64,000 nucleotides of DNA, taken from contig NZ_JARGNU010000001.1 of assembly GCF_029212375.1 (NCBI RefSeq), positions 62,001 to 126,000 on the forward strand. The letters run 5' to 3'. Below are positions 34,157 to 43,777 of the stretch, piece by piece; the stretch's first letter is position 1, and each line of letters opens with the position of its first letter. The notes under the pieces were generated by a model. It searched no databases and was not told the DNA's origin. It saw only the letters and a list, made by a program, of their open reading frames with translations. This stretch comes from Zhongshania sp. (lineage in GTDB: Bacteria; Pseudomonadota; Gammaproteobacteria; Pseudomonadales; Spongiibacteraceae). The translations under genes were made by a program, and so were the position numbers.

Positions 34157-35260
34157 ATGCAGATAACAGCAGCCGTAACCCGGTCGGCCGGGTCAGAATT
34201 TACAATTGAAAATTTGGAGATTGAAGAGCCGAGAGCAGACGAGGTTCTGGTTCGGATTTTGGGTGTAGGGGTGTGTCACACCGACATCGCAGCACGGGAC
34301 CAATCGCTTCCTGCTGAGCTGCCTATTGTGCTTGGTCACGAAGGTGCTGGTATTGTTGAAAGAGTTGGCTCGGGGGTAACTTCAGTAAAACCCGGCGATC
34401 ACGTGGTGCTGTCTTACACTTTTTGTGAAAAATGCGCCCCCTGTGATCACGACCACAAAAATTATTGTCAGCAGTTTGCGCCGCTCAATATGGTCGGTAT
34501 TCGCGGTGATGGCAGTAAGGCTTTATCAGACAGCTCCGGCCCCGTGAGTAGCCACTTTTTCGGTCAGTCTTCATTTGGAAGCTACGCCCTGTGTTATGAA
34601 AATAACGTCATTAAAGTACGCGACGATGCACCTCTGGAGCTGCTTGGGCCACTTGGTTGCGGAATTCAGACCGGCGCGGGTACATTTATGCGCTCAATGG
34701 CCTGCGAAGCGGGTTCAGCGGTTGCAGTAACCGGTGGTGGCGCAGTTGGTCTTGCGGCCGTATTGGGCGCAGTAGTGCAGGGCTGCTCGACAATTATTGT
34801 TGTGGAACCCCATGAAAACCGTCGTAAGCTAGCGTTGGAGTTGGGTGCTACTCACGTTATAGATCCGATGGCTGGCAATATGACCGAAGCGATTCGTGCT
34901 ATTGTGCCCAATGGTTTGAACTACGCACTAGATACTACTGGCAAGAACGTCGTGTTTGGTGGGCTTGTTGCGGCGATGGCGGCGGCAGGTACCATTGGTG
35001 TGGTGGGAGTGCCCAGCACCGAAGAAGACGCAACGTTAAAGCTTGATGTGCTTAGTCTTTTGCTTTGCGGTATTAAAGTGAAGGGCATTTGTGAGGGCGA
35101 TGCCGATCCTGCTGAGTTCATACCGGTTATGGTCGATCTTTATATGGAAGGTAAGTTTCCCTTTGATAAGCTTTGTGATTTTTACGCGTTTAATGACATC
35201 AACCAAGCGGTTGCTGATCAGCACAGCGGCAAATGCGTTAAGGCTATATTGAAATTGTAA
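34157..35260 (+). CDS. Zinc-dependent aryl/terpenyl alcohol dehydrogenase (XylB/GeoA-like)
   Basis: MDR alcohol dehydrogenase of 367 aa. Catalytic Zn ligands are Cys40 (GVCHTD), His61 (LGHEGAG) and Cys168 (GPLGCGIQTG). Structural Zn ligands are Cys90, Cys93, Cys96 and Cys104. NAD-binding VTGGGAVGLAAV. The segment HFFGQSSFGSYAL is typical of benzyl alcohol dehydrogenase and geraniol/perillyl alcohol dehydrogenase relatives. Third gene of the operon with reductase and aldehyde dehydrogenase; together they convert a primary aryl or allylic alcohol to the acid. Confidence 0.92.
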   Translation: MQITAAVTRSAGSEFTIENLEIEEPRADEVLVRILGVGVCHTDIAARDQSLPAELPIVLGHEGAGIVERVGSGVTSVKPGDHVVLSYTFCEKCAPCDHDHKNYCQQFAPLNMVGIRGDGSKALSDSSGPVSSHFFGQSSFGSYALCYENNVIKVRDDAPLELLGPLGCGIQTGAGTFMRSMACEAGSAVAVTGGGAVGLAAVLGAVVQGCSTIIVVEPHENRRKLALELGATHVIDPMAGNMTEAIRAIVPNGLNYALDTTGKNVVFGGLVAAMAAAGTIGVVGVPSTEEDATLKLDVLSLLLCGIKVKGICEGDADPAEFIPVMVDLYMEGKFPFDKLCDFYAFNDINQAVADQHSGKCVKAILKL

Positions 35261-35562
35261 GTTGCCAAAATGCCCTGCGTTAATTCGGTTGGCGATAGCT
35301 GGCGGCGTTGACCAGGGCTTGTTTTAGTGCGGTGTTAGCACCAGATTTTTATTAAGACATCGTGCGCTTGTATTTTTACTGTTCCTAAATCTAGGGAAAG
35401 TTCACAGTTATTAAAAGCACAGTGAGAAAATATTTGACACAATAGTTAGCTTATGAATAAATAGCATACATGAGGTTAGCAAGAATATCGTCGTCGCAGA
35501 AATCGGCGGATTCTAAAAATAATCGATAAATACAAAAAAATATCAAGGCAAGGGTGAATAAT
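35261..35562. other. Intergenic region before the second TonB receptor
   Basis: About 300 bases, A/T-rich toward the receptor. TTGACA at 35434-35439 may be a -35 box with an AT-rich but poor -10 near 35457. No small gene seen. Confidence 0.4.
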
Positions 35563-37997
35563 ATGAAAAAAAGTGTTTTGGCTGCTGCTATTGCGGCTAT
35601 ACCGCTAATGGCGAGCGCGACGTATGCGCAAGATAATGGGGACGGTACCCAAAAGAAACGGACCAACCGTTTGCTTGAAGAGGTCGTGGTTACGGCCCAG
35701 AAACGCGAAGAAGACTCACAAGACGTTCCTATCGCGATTCAAGCATTCTCTGGCGATAAACTCGACGCCTTCAACATTGAAGATACCGCCGATTTACAGC
35801 GGATCACACCGGGACTCACTTTCACTTACACCTTTGGCTACACGCTGATTTACCTGCGCGGTGTAGGTAGTGATGCGTTTCTACCCAACGCCGATCCAAG
35901 TGTGGCGACTTATATTGACGGTATTAATATTCCAGCGAGCCAGGGTAAACAAGATACTTTGGGTCCAGTAAAGCGGGTTGAAGTACTTAAAGGCCCCCAG
36001 GGTACCTTATTCGGCCGAAATGCAACGGCCGGTGCGATTAGTATCGTTACTGATGATCCACCAGTCGACGAGATTGTTGGTAATATCAAATATGTGCAAG
36101 GCAATTATGGTAGCCAAGAATACCAAGCATATTTGGGTTTTCCGATTGTTGATGGCTTGGGTATTACCTTAGCGGCCTTCAAAGATGGTCACGAAAATTA
36201 CGGTATGAATTATAGTAATGGCGTGGAAAGACCGATTCGGGAGGACTTCTCGGAAGGTGGTCGCGTTAAAATTAAGTGGGATAGCGACGATTTCTCGGCG
36301 ACCTTAATTGGTTCTTATGTTAACCAGTATAACGGTAATTCATTAACACAAGAAAATACTCGGCCCTCTCTACTTCTTGGCGCTGGGGCAGAGGTAGATG
36401 AGCCAGACCGCGACTCACATACTAATTTGGAAGGCGGCAATGGCACCATTAACACCATGTTTGGTGCGATTCTTGAGTGGCGTCCAGGTCCAGTTGATTT
36501 GAAATTTACCTATGCCGATCAGTTGGCCGATGTTGACCTTGGCCAGTTTGACTATGATTCGACTGATGAAGATCGCTCAGGTTTCGTTACTTATGATCAA
36601 TACAACGATCAGCAAACCTATGAGTTTCAAGTACTGTCGAATTCAGAACCCCTGGCTCGGACAGTTTTGAGTGGGTTGCGGGTTACTACCGGTTAGAAGC
36701 AGAAGGTGGCTTTGGTCGCTTGTTCTTCTTTGTTAATAGCGGCATTGCATCTGGCTTGCTCACAAATGTATTAGACTCTGCCACAGTGCCTTTGCTAGGG
36801 TTAAATACCGGTAATTTGGTGGCGGGGCTTCCAAGGGTTACGCTGGAATCGGGCGGTTTGCTTTATACCGAATCTGATGCTGTTTATTTCCAGGGTACCT
36901 ATAGCATTAATGAAGACTGGAAGCTTACTTTGGGTGCTCGCTACCAAGAAGAGACTCGGGAAATTGGCAACACCAATTTGTACTTGGTCGACACACTTAG
37001 CCCAGGCATGACTCAGGCTTACTACGAAGGCAACGACTATTCACGAAATACGCTTATTTCGGAATTTGGTGGAGAGCCACTTGTAGAGGAAACGTTCTCG
37101 CCAAAAATCTCGCTGCAGTGGTTTCCTGATGAAACAACACAGATCTATACCTCTTTACAGCGCGGTTATAAGAGCCCTACCTATAACATCGTAAACTTCT
37201 TCGGTAACCCCGATGCAGTTGAAGGTGAAGAAGCTACGGCAGTTGAGTTGGGCTTTAAGTCTGAATGGCTAGATGGCACCTTGCAGCTTAACGGCGCAAT
37301 TTACGCATCTGAAACTAAGAACTTGCTGACCGGTATCGTGTCGTTTACCTCTGGTGCAATTGTGCGTTACGCTAATGCGGGTGCAGCAGAGGCTAAGGGT
37401 GTTGAGCTCGACATGCAGTGGCAGCCAATGCCTGATTGGAACCCAGGCTTGGCAATTACCGGCGGTGCTTCTTATGTAAACTCAGAGTTCACCGACTATA
37501 CCAATGGCGAAGGCTTTGATGATACAACAGGCTTGTATTTCGGACCTGGTGGCTTAGAAGATATCCCGCTTGGCTTATTGGGCATAGAACTGCCAATATC
37601 GACTGGTGGCGTAATCAATGGTCCGCGTGATTTCACCGGTAACCAAGTGCCTCGGGCACCTAAGCTAACCTCGTCAGTATCGGTTAACCAGTTCATAGAT
37701 ATTGGTGATTTTGGTGGCCTTGAATTTGCAGTTGATTACTCATACAAAAGTGAGTATTTCACCACCCCGCAGAACTCGCCATACTTTGTACAAGATCAGT
37801 ATGAAATCTGGTCCTTGCGCACTAGCTACTTCTATGACCCTTGGGGTTTGCAGTTGACCGCATTTGTTGATAATGCGAAAGACAAGGATTACTACGTATC
37901 TATACTACAGCAAGATTTTGGTCGCTCAGTTACCCTTGCGCCGCCGCGGCTGTACGGTCTTAAAGTTAAGTGGGACTTTGATGCCTTCCTAAACTAA
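35563..37997 (+). pseudogene. TonB-dependent receptor interrupted by a one-base frameshift
   Basis: Close paralogue of the receptor at 11219 with the same signal peptide type, TonB-box region (LLEEVVVTAQKREED) and plug motif LKGPQGTLFGRNATAGA. The first reading frame runs to a stop at 36696; the second continues from about 36649 to 37997 and ends in the normal barrel strand VKWDFDAFLN. Near 36646 the DNA reads tca gaa ccc ctg gct. The intact paralogue has Ser-Glu-Thr-Pro-Gly-Ser-Asp, which is restored by adding one A (gaa acc cct ggc tcg gac), after which FEWVAGYYRLEAEGG reads on without any stop. So a single A has been lost, either a real recent mutation or a sequence error. ATG 35563 with AAGGGTG upstream is the start. 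Everything else looks functional. Confidence 0.88.
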
Positions 37998-38010
37998 GAA
38001 ATGTTCCATT

Positions 38011-38036
38011 GCCGCCCAATAGGGCGGCTTTTTTTT
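38011..38036 (+). terminator. Intrinsic terminator of the TonB receptor
   Basis: GCCGCCC-AATA-GGGCGGC (38011-38028) followed by eight T residues, 14 bases after the receptor stop codon. Canonical. Confidence 0.9.
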
Positions 38037-38148
38037 ATTGCAATATTTTGAATAGAAATGGAAAATCACTCGCAATTTGAATTAGCTTGGTGAATGATCA
38101 AGCCTACGAAAAAATAAATTACCATATAAAAATGAATAGGAGTTTTAC

Positions 38149-38502
38149 ATGACTGCTACCAATATAAAGCACGGAATATTTTTGATACTCGGTATTGCCG
38201 CGCTGCTGTTAACATGGCCCCATGCTTTCGATTGGATGGCGAATGGCGGCAATATATTTAATCCAATTACCTTTTTTACCGACGCCATTGACGCAGGTGA
38301 AACTGCGGCCTTTCTTAGTATTGATATGATGATCGCTTGGGCAGTGTTCATGATCTGGGTTGTATATGATACAGATCGAATTGGTATGGGGAAAAAATGG
38401 GGTTGGTTCTTTGTTGCGCTATCGTATATCGGCGTATCCTTTACTTTTCCAGTTTATTTGATAGTGCGCGAGCGCTATATTGATAAGCATCGTTCTGAGT
38501 GA
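38149..38502 (+). CDS. DUF2834-type small membrane protein
   Basis: A 117-aa protein with about three membrane segments (residues 8-26, 52-76 and 84-106) and the conserved-looking FLSIDMMIAWAVFMIWVVYD. This matches the DUF2834 group, whose function is unknown. TAGGAG precedes ATG 38149. It is flanked by terminators on both sides and so is probably monocistronic. Confidence 0.78.
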   Translation: MTATNIKHGIFLILGIAALLLTWPHAFDWMANGGNIFNPITFFTDAIDAGETAAFLSIDMMIAWAVFMIWVVYDTDRIGMGKKWGWFFVALSYIGVSFTFPVYLIVRERYIDKHRSE

Positions 38503-38560
38503 TGGCGACTAATTTTTGTTTAAGGTTTTGAGAAAAAATAGCGGTTAATCGCAATATATA

Positions 38561-38605
38561 AAAAAGCCCCGTCATTGCGTGGAAATGCAGTGACGGGGCT
38601 TTTTT
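38561..38605. terminator. Bidirectional intrinsic terminator
   Basis: AAAAAGCCCCGTCATTGC pairs with GCAGTGACGGGGCTTTTT (one wobble) around an 8-9 base loop. It ends the DUF2834 gene on the plus strand and, read from the other side, the nitronate monooxygenase gene on the minus strand. Confidence 0.85.
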
Positions 38606-38612
38606 AATTCTG

Positions 38613-38642
38613 TTTAAGTTTAAGTTTAAGTTTAAGTTTAAG
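38613..38642. repeat. Hexanucleotide tandem repeat (TTTAAG)5
   Basis: Five exact TTTAAG units (38613-38642), followed by a partial TTAAG. The last unit supplies the TAA stop codon (38638-38640, minus strand) of the nitronate monooxygenase gene. Change in copy number would not alter the protein before the stop. It lies directly behind the terminator hairpin. Confidence 0.9.
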
Positions 38643-39606
38643 TTAAGCGATTGAGTAAAGCGCGGCGGGCTACGTCGTATTCGCTGCTGAGTCTAGCAAT
38701 TAGCTCGGCGGTTGATACGATTTCTTTGACGGCGTTTATGCCTTGTCCGCAGCCCCAGATATCCTTCCAAGTATTAAAACTTTGGCTGGTTTCACTTACG
38801 TCGATGGCTTTGTCAGCATCGCGTTTTAGTGATTTTGGATCTAGCCCTGCGCGCTCAACGGAACCGACTAAAAAGTTTGCGGGCACGCCGCTAAAGGCGT
38901 CGGTGGTGATGATGTCTTTGGCGCTACCGTCAACAATCATGGCTTTATAGTCCGGAACTGCATTTGCTTCTTTGGTCGCAATAAATGGCGAGCCAATGTA
39001 GGCAATATCTGCGCCGGTGGCCAAGGCCGCGAGAATATTCTGGCCGGTGGCAATGCAGCCGGAGAGGGCCAGCGGGCCATCCCACCACTCTCTGATCTCA
39101 GACACCAGTGCAAAGGGTGATATGGTACCGGTATGGCCGCCTGCGCCCGCCGCAACGGCTATAAGGCCATCAACGCCGCCTTCAACAGATTTTTTAGCTT
39201 GGCGATTTGAAATTACATCGTTAAGCACAATGCCGCCGTAGCTGTGGACTACTTCGCAAATTTTGGGGGCAACATACAGGCTGACGATAACAATGGGAAT
39301 TTTGTATTTGGCGATAATATCCAAGTCACCCATTAATCTGTCGTTGCTGGGGTGAGATATTTGGTTGATCGCAAACGGCGCCGCTGGTTTATCTGGGTTC
39401 TGGCGGTCGTATTCGGCCAGCTCGGCTTGGATTCTTACAATCCATTCTTCCAGTTGGCTTTGGGGGCGAGCATTTAGCGCGGGAATCGAGCCAATGATAC
39501 CCGCTTTGCACTGTTCTATAACCAGCTCTGGTGTTGAGGCGATAAACATCGGCGCCGCCATAACGGGCAGGCGAACGTTTTTGGTGAGTATTTCGGGAAG
39601 GGCCAT
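38638..39606 (-). CDS. Nitronate monooxygenase / 2-nitropropane dioxygenase family flavoprotein
   Basis: FMN-dependent TIM barrel. It has VMAAPMFIASTPELV at the N-terminus, the phosphate-binding GLIAVAAGAGGHTG near residue 150, and LALSGCIATGQNILAALATGADIAYIGSPFIAT. The 322-aa length is normal. Nitronates are the tested substrates of the family, but many members in lipid catabolic operons have unknown roles, and some relatives are enoyl reductases or dehydrogenases. GAGGAA lies six bases before the ATG, which is 13 bases downstream of the acyl-CoA dehydrogenase in the same operon; an acyl-CoA substrate is therefore worth considering. Confidence 0.88.
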   Translation of the reverse strand: MALPEILTKNVRLPVMAAPMFIASTPELVIEQCKAGIIGSIPALNARPQSQLEEWIVRIQAELAEYDRQNPDKPAAPFAINQISHPSNDRLMGDLDIIAKYKIPIVIVSLYVAPKICEVVHSYGGIVLNDVISNRQAKKSVEGGVDGLIAVAAGAGGHTGTISPFALVSEIREWWDGPLALSGCIATGQNILAALATGADIAYIGSPFIATKEANAVPDYKAMIVDGSAKDIITTDAFSGVPANFLVGSVERAGLDPKSLKRDADKAIDVSETSQSFNTWKDIWGCGQGINAVKEIVSTAELIARLSSEYDVARRALLNRLT

Positions 39607-39619
39607 AGTTTATTCCTCG

Positions 39620-40756
39620 TTATATTGAGCGGCTAATGAGATCTTTCATGATTTCTGATGTGCCGCCGTATAGACGCATCACGCGGGCATCTCGCCATAG
39701 GCGTGCAATTTCGTATTCCTCAATATAACCATAACCACCGAAGAGCTGTAGGCAATCGTCTACAACTTTGCAGCGTAGCTCGCTGTGCCAGAGCTTGGCC
39801 GCGGCAGCTTCGTGAGTGGCGAGTTTGCCATCAACCAGCGCTTGTATGCAGGCATCCAAGTGTGCCCAGCCAACTTGTAAATTGGTTTTGAGATTGGCCA
39901 AAACGAAACGGGTGTTTTGAAAATCGAACACCGCCTTACCAAAGGCTTGACGCTCTTTAACGTAGTCTACGGCAATATCGTAGGCGTGTTGGGCGGCGGC
40001 TTGACAGGAAATGGCGATGGACAGGCGCTCTTGCGGTAGCTCGGTCATCATGTAAATAAAGCCCTCGCCTTGTTTGCCCAGCATGTTTTCCTGCGGAACA
40101 AATACATCTTCAAAAAAGATTTCCGCGGTGTCAGAAGAGCGATTGCCGACCTTGTCGAGTTTACGGCCTTTGACAAAGCCGGTTTGGTCGCAGCCGCAAA
40201 CAAACAGCGAAATGGCTCGCGCGCCGCTATCGTCGCCAACCCGCGCGGCGATAACAGCAACGTCGGCGTTCAAACCGTTGGTGATAAAGGTTTTGGAGCC
40301 ATTGAGTAAAAACCCGCCATCGACGGGCGTGGCCTTGGTGCGGATGTTTTTTAGGTCGCTGCCGGTACTGGGCTCGCTCATACAAATGGCGCCAATGGCT
40401 TCGCCGCTGGCCATTTTTGGTAACCACTGCTGCTTGACGGTCTCGGTGGCGTAGTTGTTGATGTAGTGGGCTACGATATCGTTGTGAACGCCAAAGGCGG
40501 GACCAGTAGTGCCAGCGAGGGCGGTTTCTTCTAATAGAATGGCATTAAATTTGAAATCCAGTCCGCCGCCGCCGTAGGCCTCGGGAATATCCGGCAGGAG
40601 CATGCCATTATTGCCACAGGCGCGCCAAAATTCACGGCTAACAATGCCATTAGTCTCCCACTCTTCAACATAGGGAGTAAGTTCTTGGGCGTACATTTTT
40701 TTCACGCTCTCACGGAACATGGCGTGGTCTTCGTTATAGATACTGCGCTCTATCAT
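39620..40756 (-). CDS. Acyl-CoA dehydrogenase
   Basis: FAD-dependent alpha,beta-dehydrogenation of an acyl-CoA. CMSEPSTGSDLKNIRT near residue 121 contacts FAD and substrate, ERQAFGK lies near 270, QLFGGYGYIEEYEIARLWRDARV near 335 and the catalytic Glu is in YGGTSEIMKDLI at the C-terminus; 378 aa. It shares its N-terminal start MIER(S/T)(I/L)(Y/F)NE(D/E)H with the paralogue at 43778. First gene of a two-gene operon with nitronate monooxygenase and divergent from a LysR regulator 101 bases away, which probably controls it. Confidence 0.93.
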   Translation of the reverse strand: MIERSIYNEDHAMFRESVKKMYAQELTPYVEEWETNGIVSREFWRACGNNGMLLPDIPEAYGGGGLDFKFNAILLEETALAGTTGPAFGVHNDIVAHYINNYATETVKQQWLPKMASGEAIGAICMSEPSTGSDLKNIRTKATPVDGGFLLNGSKTFITNGLNADVAVIAARVGDDSGARAISLFVCGCDQTGFVKGRKLDKVGNRSSDTAEIFFEDVFVPQENMLGKQGEGFIYMMTELPQERLSIAISCQAAAQHAYDIAVDYVKERQAFGKAVFDFQNTRFVLANLKTNLQVGWAHLDACIQALVDGKLATHEAAAAKLWHSELRCKVVDDCLQLFGGYGYIEEYEIARLWRDARVMRLYGGTSEIMKDLISRSI

Positions 40757-40857
40757 GATGATAATCCTGTTACCCTAATTTCAGCTCAGAGATTGACAAA
40801 ATTTAAATATTCCGTCTAATGATATTTATTCTGTATTAGTCGCAAAAGGAATATCTA

Positions 40858-41745
40858 TTGAACCCAAATAAACTGCGCCATATCGTTGCCGTGGATCGCT
40901 GTGGCTCACTCACTGCGGCGGCAAAACAGGTGCATATTACGCAATCGGCGCTGACCAAAAATATTGCCGATATCGAAGACGAAATTGGTTTTGCGCTTTT
41001 TGAACGCTATGCACGCGGTGTGCATGCAACGGCGCAGGGTAGGGCGTTCATCGATCGCGCGGCGCGGATTGTCGCCGATTTAGATCAGCTAGCGACGGAT
41101 GCAAAAATGGGGCGGCAATTGACCAGTTCGCGAATACGGGTTGGGGTTTGCCCGCCATCGCTGGTGTCTTTGCTGAATACTGCGTTGACGCAAATGTTAA
41201 TGACCCATCCCGAGGTGCGGATTGAGCAAACGTCTGGCTGGATAGAGCAAAGTATCCATCATTTGGTAAATCGCGATATCGATCTGCTCGTTGGTCCAGC
41301 TCCAGCGATTATGCTCCATAAATCCCAGTTTACTATACACCCCTTGCCGCCACTGGAAATCTGCTTTTTTGTGCGCAAGGCTCACCCGTTGAGTGGTCGG
41401 GTTAAGATCGGCATTGACGAATTAAGCCAGTTTCCGATGGCGCTAGCCGACCGCAGTGTGGCGACCGCAGAACTTATAAATCAGTTGTTTGGGGCACCGG
41501 TGATTCCCCCTGAAAAGCAATTGCACATTATTGGCCATTTTTCTGCGGCGTGTAAAATTGTTGCGAATACGGATACCATCGGCACGGTGGCGGCGTCTTA
41601 CCGCGAGAATGATACTTTTCTGGAGGAGTTTTCGTTTCTAAATATTATCGACGAGGTCGCGCCCATTCCTTTGGCGGCGGCGTATAGCTCTAAATTTTTG
41701 CCGAGCGAACCGATGAAAACCTTAGTCAGCATGCTGGAATCTTAA
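40858..41745 (+). CDS. LysR-family transcriptional regulator
   Basis: N-terminal HTH (HIVAVDRCGSLTAAAKQVHITQSALTKNIADIEDEIG) followed by the two-lobe effector domain; 295 aa. The only in-frame start is TTG 40858, behind AAAAGGA (40845-40851), which fits LysR length. It is divergently oriented to the acyl-CoA dehydrogenase gene with about 100 bases shared, the classical layout for LysR regulators that control the neighbouring operon. The inducer is unknown. Confidence 0.9.
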   Translation: MNPNKLRHIVAVDRCGSLTAAAKQVHITQSALTKNIADIEDEIGFALFERYARGVHATAQGRAFIDRAARIVADLDQLATDAKMGRQLTSSRIRVGVCPPSLVSLLNTALTQMLMTHPEVRIEQTSGWIEQSIHHLVNRDIDLLVGPAPAIMLHKSQFTIHPLPPLEICFFVRKAHPLSGRVKIGIDELSQFPMALADRSVATAELINQLFGAPVIPPEKQLHIIGHFSAACKIVANTDTIGTVAASYRENDTFLEEFSFLNIIDEVAPIPLAAAYSSKFLPSEPMKTLVSMLES

Positions 41746-41984
41746 GTGACGTGATAAGTTTAGCTATGGATAAAAAGCCGCGTGGCATATTTGTTACCGT
41801 AAACTGAGTTTTCATTGCACTTAAGTTGGCTGCGATCGGAGCGTGGTTTTTGTATTAAATGATCGCTAGCGAACTTTACTTTTGCAAACTAATAGCTATA
41901 CTAGCTATTCAAGTTGTTCTGATTGTTCACATTTTTGTTGAGGCAAGCACAGGGCGCGGTGATTCTGAGTTGGCGAGTAAATTT

Positions 41985-43703
41985 ATGAAGAACATAACAG
42001 TGGCTACGAATGCAAGTGGCGTTATGGTGGCAACGCTGGATATGCCTGGGCGCCCCTTCAATGTATTCTCTGAAGCGATGATGGCTGATCTCGCCGCGTT
42101 AATCGACCGGATTGAGAGCGATACGGCCGCGGGCAAAGCGCCTGCTGGTTTGGTAATGACCTCGGGTAAATCAACCTTTGTTGCCGGCGCCGATTTGGCC
42201 ATGATTCAAGACTTTGGTGCAATGCGGTTTTCTGCTTCGTGGCAGGATATGCGCGATCGCTATAGCTATTTAGGTCAGTTATTTCGCCGCTTAGAAAAAT
42301 TGCCAGTGCCAACAGTGGCCGCGGTGAACGGTCTGGCGCTTGGTGGCGGCTTGGAATTGGCGATGGCTTGTCACGGTCGAGTGTGTGCAGATTCTAAGTA
42401 TATTCAGCTTGGCCTTCCCGAAGTCGTGCTTGGCCTTTTGCCTGGCGCGGGTGGCACCCAGCGCTTGCCACGTTATGTCGGCACTGAGCTGGGTACTAAA
42501 ATGTTGTTGGACGGCAAGCCGCTAACAGCTGACCAAGCGCTGGCAAGTGGCTTGGTCGATGCACTTGCAGCGCCAGAAGAGCTCATTGCTGTGGCCACCG
42601 AGATGGTCTTAAGCATGAAGGCTGGCGCGCGATGGGATTCGCCAGCGTTTACGATGCCTGCCGACGGTCGCTCAGCAGCGGATGCGGGCTTTCGGGAATG
42701 GGCTTGTGAAGTGGCCGGCGTTAGTGCGCGCGACGCCCAGCTTTATCCTGCGATAGACGCCATAATTAACTGCCTTACCGGCGGTCATGGCAAATCAATT
42801 GACGCTGCCTGTAATGTTGAATGGGATATATTCGTCGATTTGATGAGTGATCCCGTTTCCTCAAATATGGTAACAACGTGCTTTTTGTCCAAAACGGCAG
42901 CGACCAAACAATCGCTTGTGGGCTTGCCTGAGGTTACGGCGCCGGCGAGCGTCGCCTTGATCGGAGATCTCGATTTAGGTAAAAATCCCTTCAAAAAAAT
43001 AGCGCAAGAAACCGACGCCGATTTTTATCTTGCCGACGCGGTATTAAGCGATGAACGTGCTGATCTACTTGTGCAGGATTTGCGTCTTGCACCAAGCATT
43101 GCAAGCGCTAAGCCCGTGCTGCGGCTGACTGCGTCCTTCGGCGAGAGTGAAGTGCTTGAACTGGCAGCAGGTAAATCTACTGACGACACCGCGCTTGCTA
43201 TGAGCGTGCTGCAGCGCAGCGGTAAAGCCATTGTGTTGAGCCGTAGCGCGCAGAGCGTCAACGACGTATTAATTGCTGGAATGCGTTCTGCTTATGCTCG
43301 CTCTGGGGTGTCGGCGCAGAATTTTTATACCCAGTGCGAGGCAGTCGGTTTGGAGTATTTGGCGCAAATCGCGATTGACGAGCTTGCCGAACCCGCCCGC
43401 AGTTTACAGACGCCAGATCAGGCGCTGGGCTTGCCGCTGTTGCTGAATTTGTCATTTGATGTCTATACGTGGCTTAAGCCCCAGCTTGATGGCCATTCGA
43501 ATACCGTCAGCGATGGCTTGTTAGCGGGTATAGATCTTGCGGCCGTATACGGCGTTAAATTTCCAAAATGGAGCGGTGGACCTTTGTCTTGCTTAACCAT
43601 GTTTCAGCGCGGCGAACTTAAATACAGCGGCGCTCAGGCATTGCTGACACAGCTAGAGTGGCGCTTTAAAAATGAGTTGGGCTACAAACTAGTTGCGGCC
43701 TGA
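41985..43703 (+). CDS. Crotonase fused to a degenerate 3-hydroxyacyl-CoA dehydrogenase-like region (FadJ-like)
   Basis: The N-terminal half is an enoyl-CoA hydratase of the FadB/FadJ type (STFVAGADLAMIQ, NGLALGGGLELAMACHGRV, LPEVVLGLLPGAGGTQRLPR). The C-terminal half keeps the FadJ order and ends with GVKFPKWSGGPLSCL. At the dehydrogenase Rossmann position it reads VALIGDLDLGKNPF instead of a GxGxxG loop, and the HFFNP-type catalytic motif is missing. It therefore probably hydrates but does not dehydrogenate. I use ATG 41985 (572 aa); the track start at 41859 adds a hydrophobic leader not usual in this family. Native FadJ is about 715 aa, so the dehydrogenase part is also shortened. Followed by an acyl-CoA dehydrogenase gene. 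Confidence 0.82.
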   Translation: MKNITVATNASGVMVATLDMPGRPFNVFSEAMMADLAALIDRIESDTAAGKAPAGLVMTSGKSTFVAGADLAMIQDFGAMRFSASWQDMRDRYSYLGQLFRRLEKLPVPTVAAVNGLALGGGLELAMACHGRVCADSKYIQLGLPEVVLGLLPGAGGTQRLPRYVGTELGTKMLLDGKPLTADQALASGLVDALAAPEELIAVATEMVLSMKAGARWDSPAFTMPADGRSAADAGFREWACEVAGVSARDAQLYPAIDAIINCLTGGHGKSIDAACNVEWDIFVDLMSDPVSSNMVTTCFLSKTAATKQSLVGLPEVTAPASVALIGDLDLGKNPFKKIAQETDADFYLADAVLSDERADLLVQDLRLAPSIASAKPVLRLTASFGESEVLELAAGKSTDDTALAMSVLQRSGKAIVLSRSAQSVNDVLIAGMRSAYARSGVSAQNFYTQCEAVGLEYLAQIAIDELAEPARSLQTPDQALGLPLLLNLSFDVYTWLKPQLDGHSNTVSDGLLAGIDLAAVYGVKFPKWSGGPLSCLTMFQRGELKYSGAQALLTQLEWRFKNELGYKLVAA

Positions 43704-43777
43704 TTTAACGTAAAAATTTAGATATTTAGTTAATACACGAAAATTGCGATTGTGAAACAAATAATTGGTGGCTCACT

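Noticed and set aside
41859-41984. N-terminal hydrophobic extension of the FadJ-like protein
   Set aside because: Would add a membrane-like leader not known in this cytoplasmic family; ATG 41985 starts at the family's normal N-terminus. Kept open only because neither start has a strong ribosome site.
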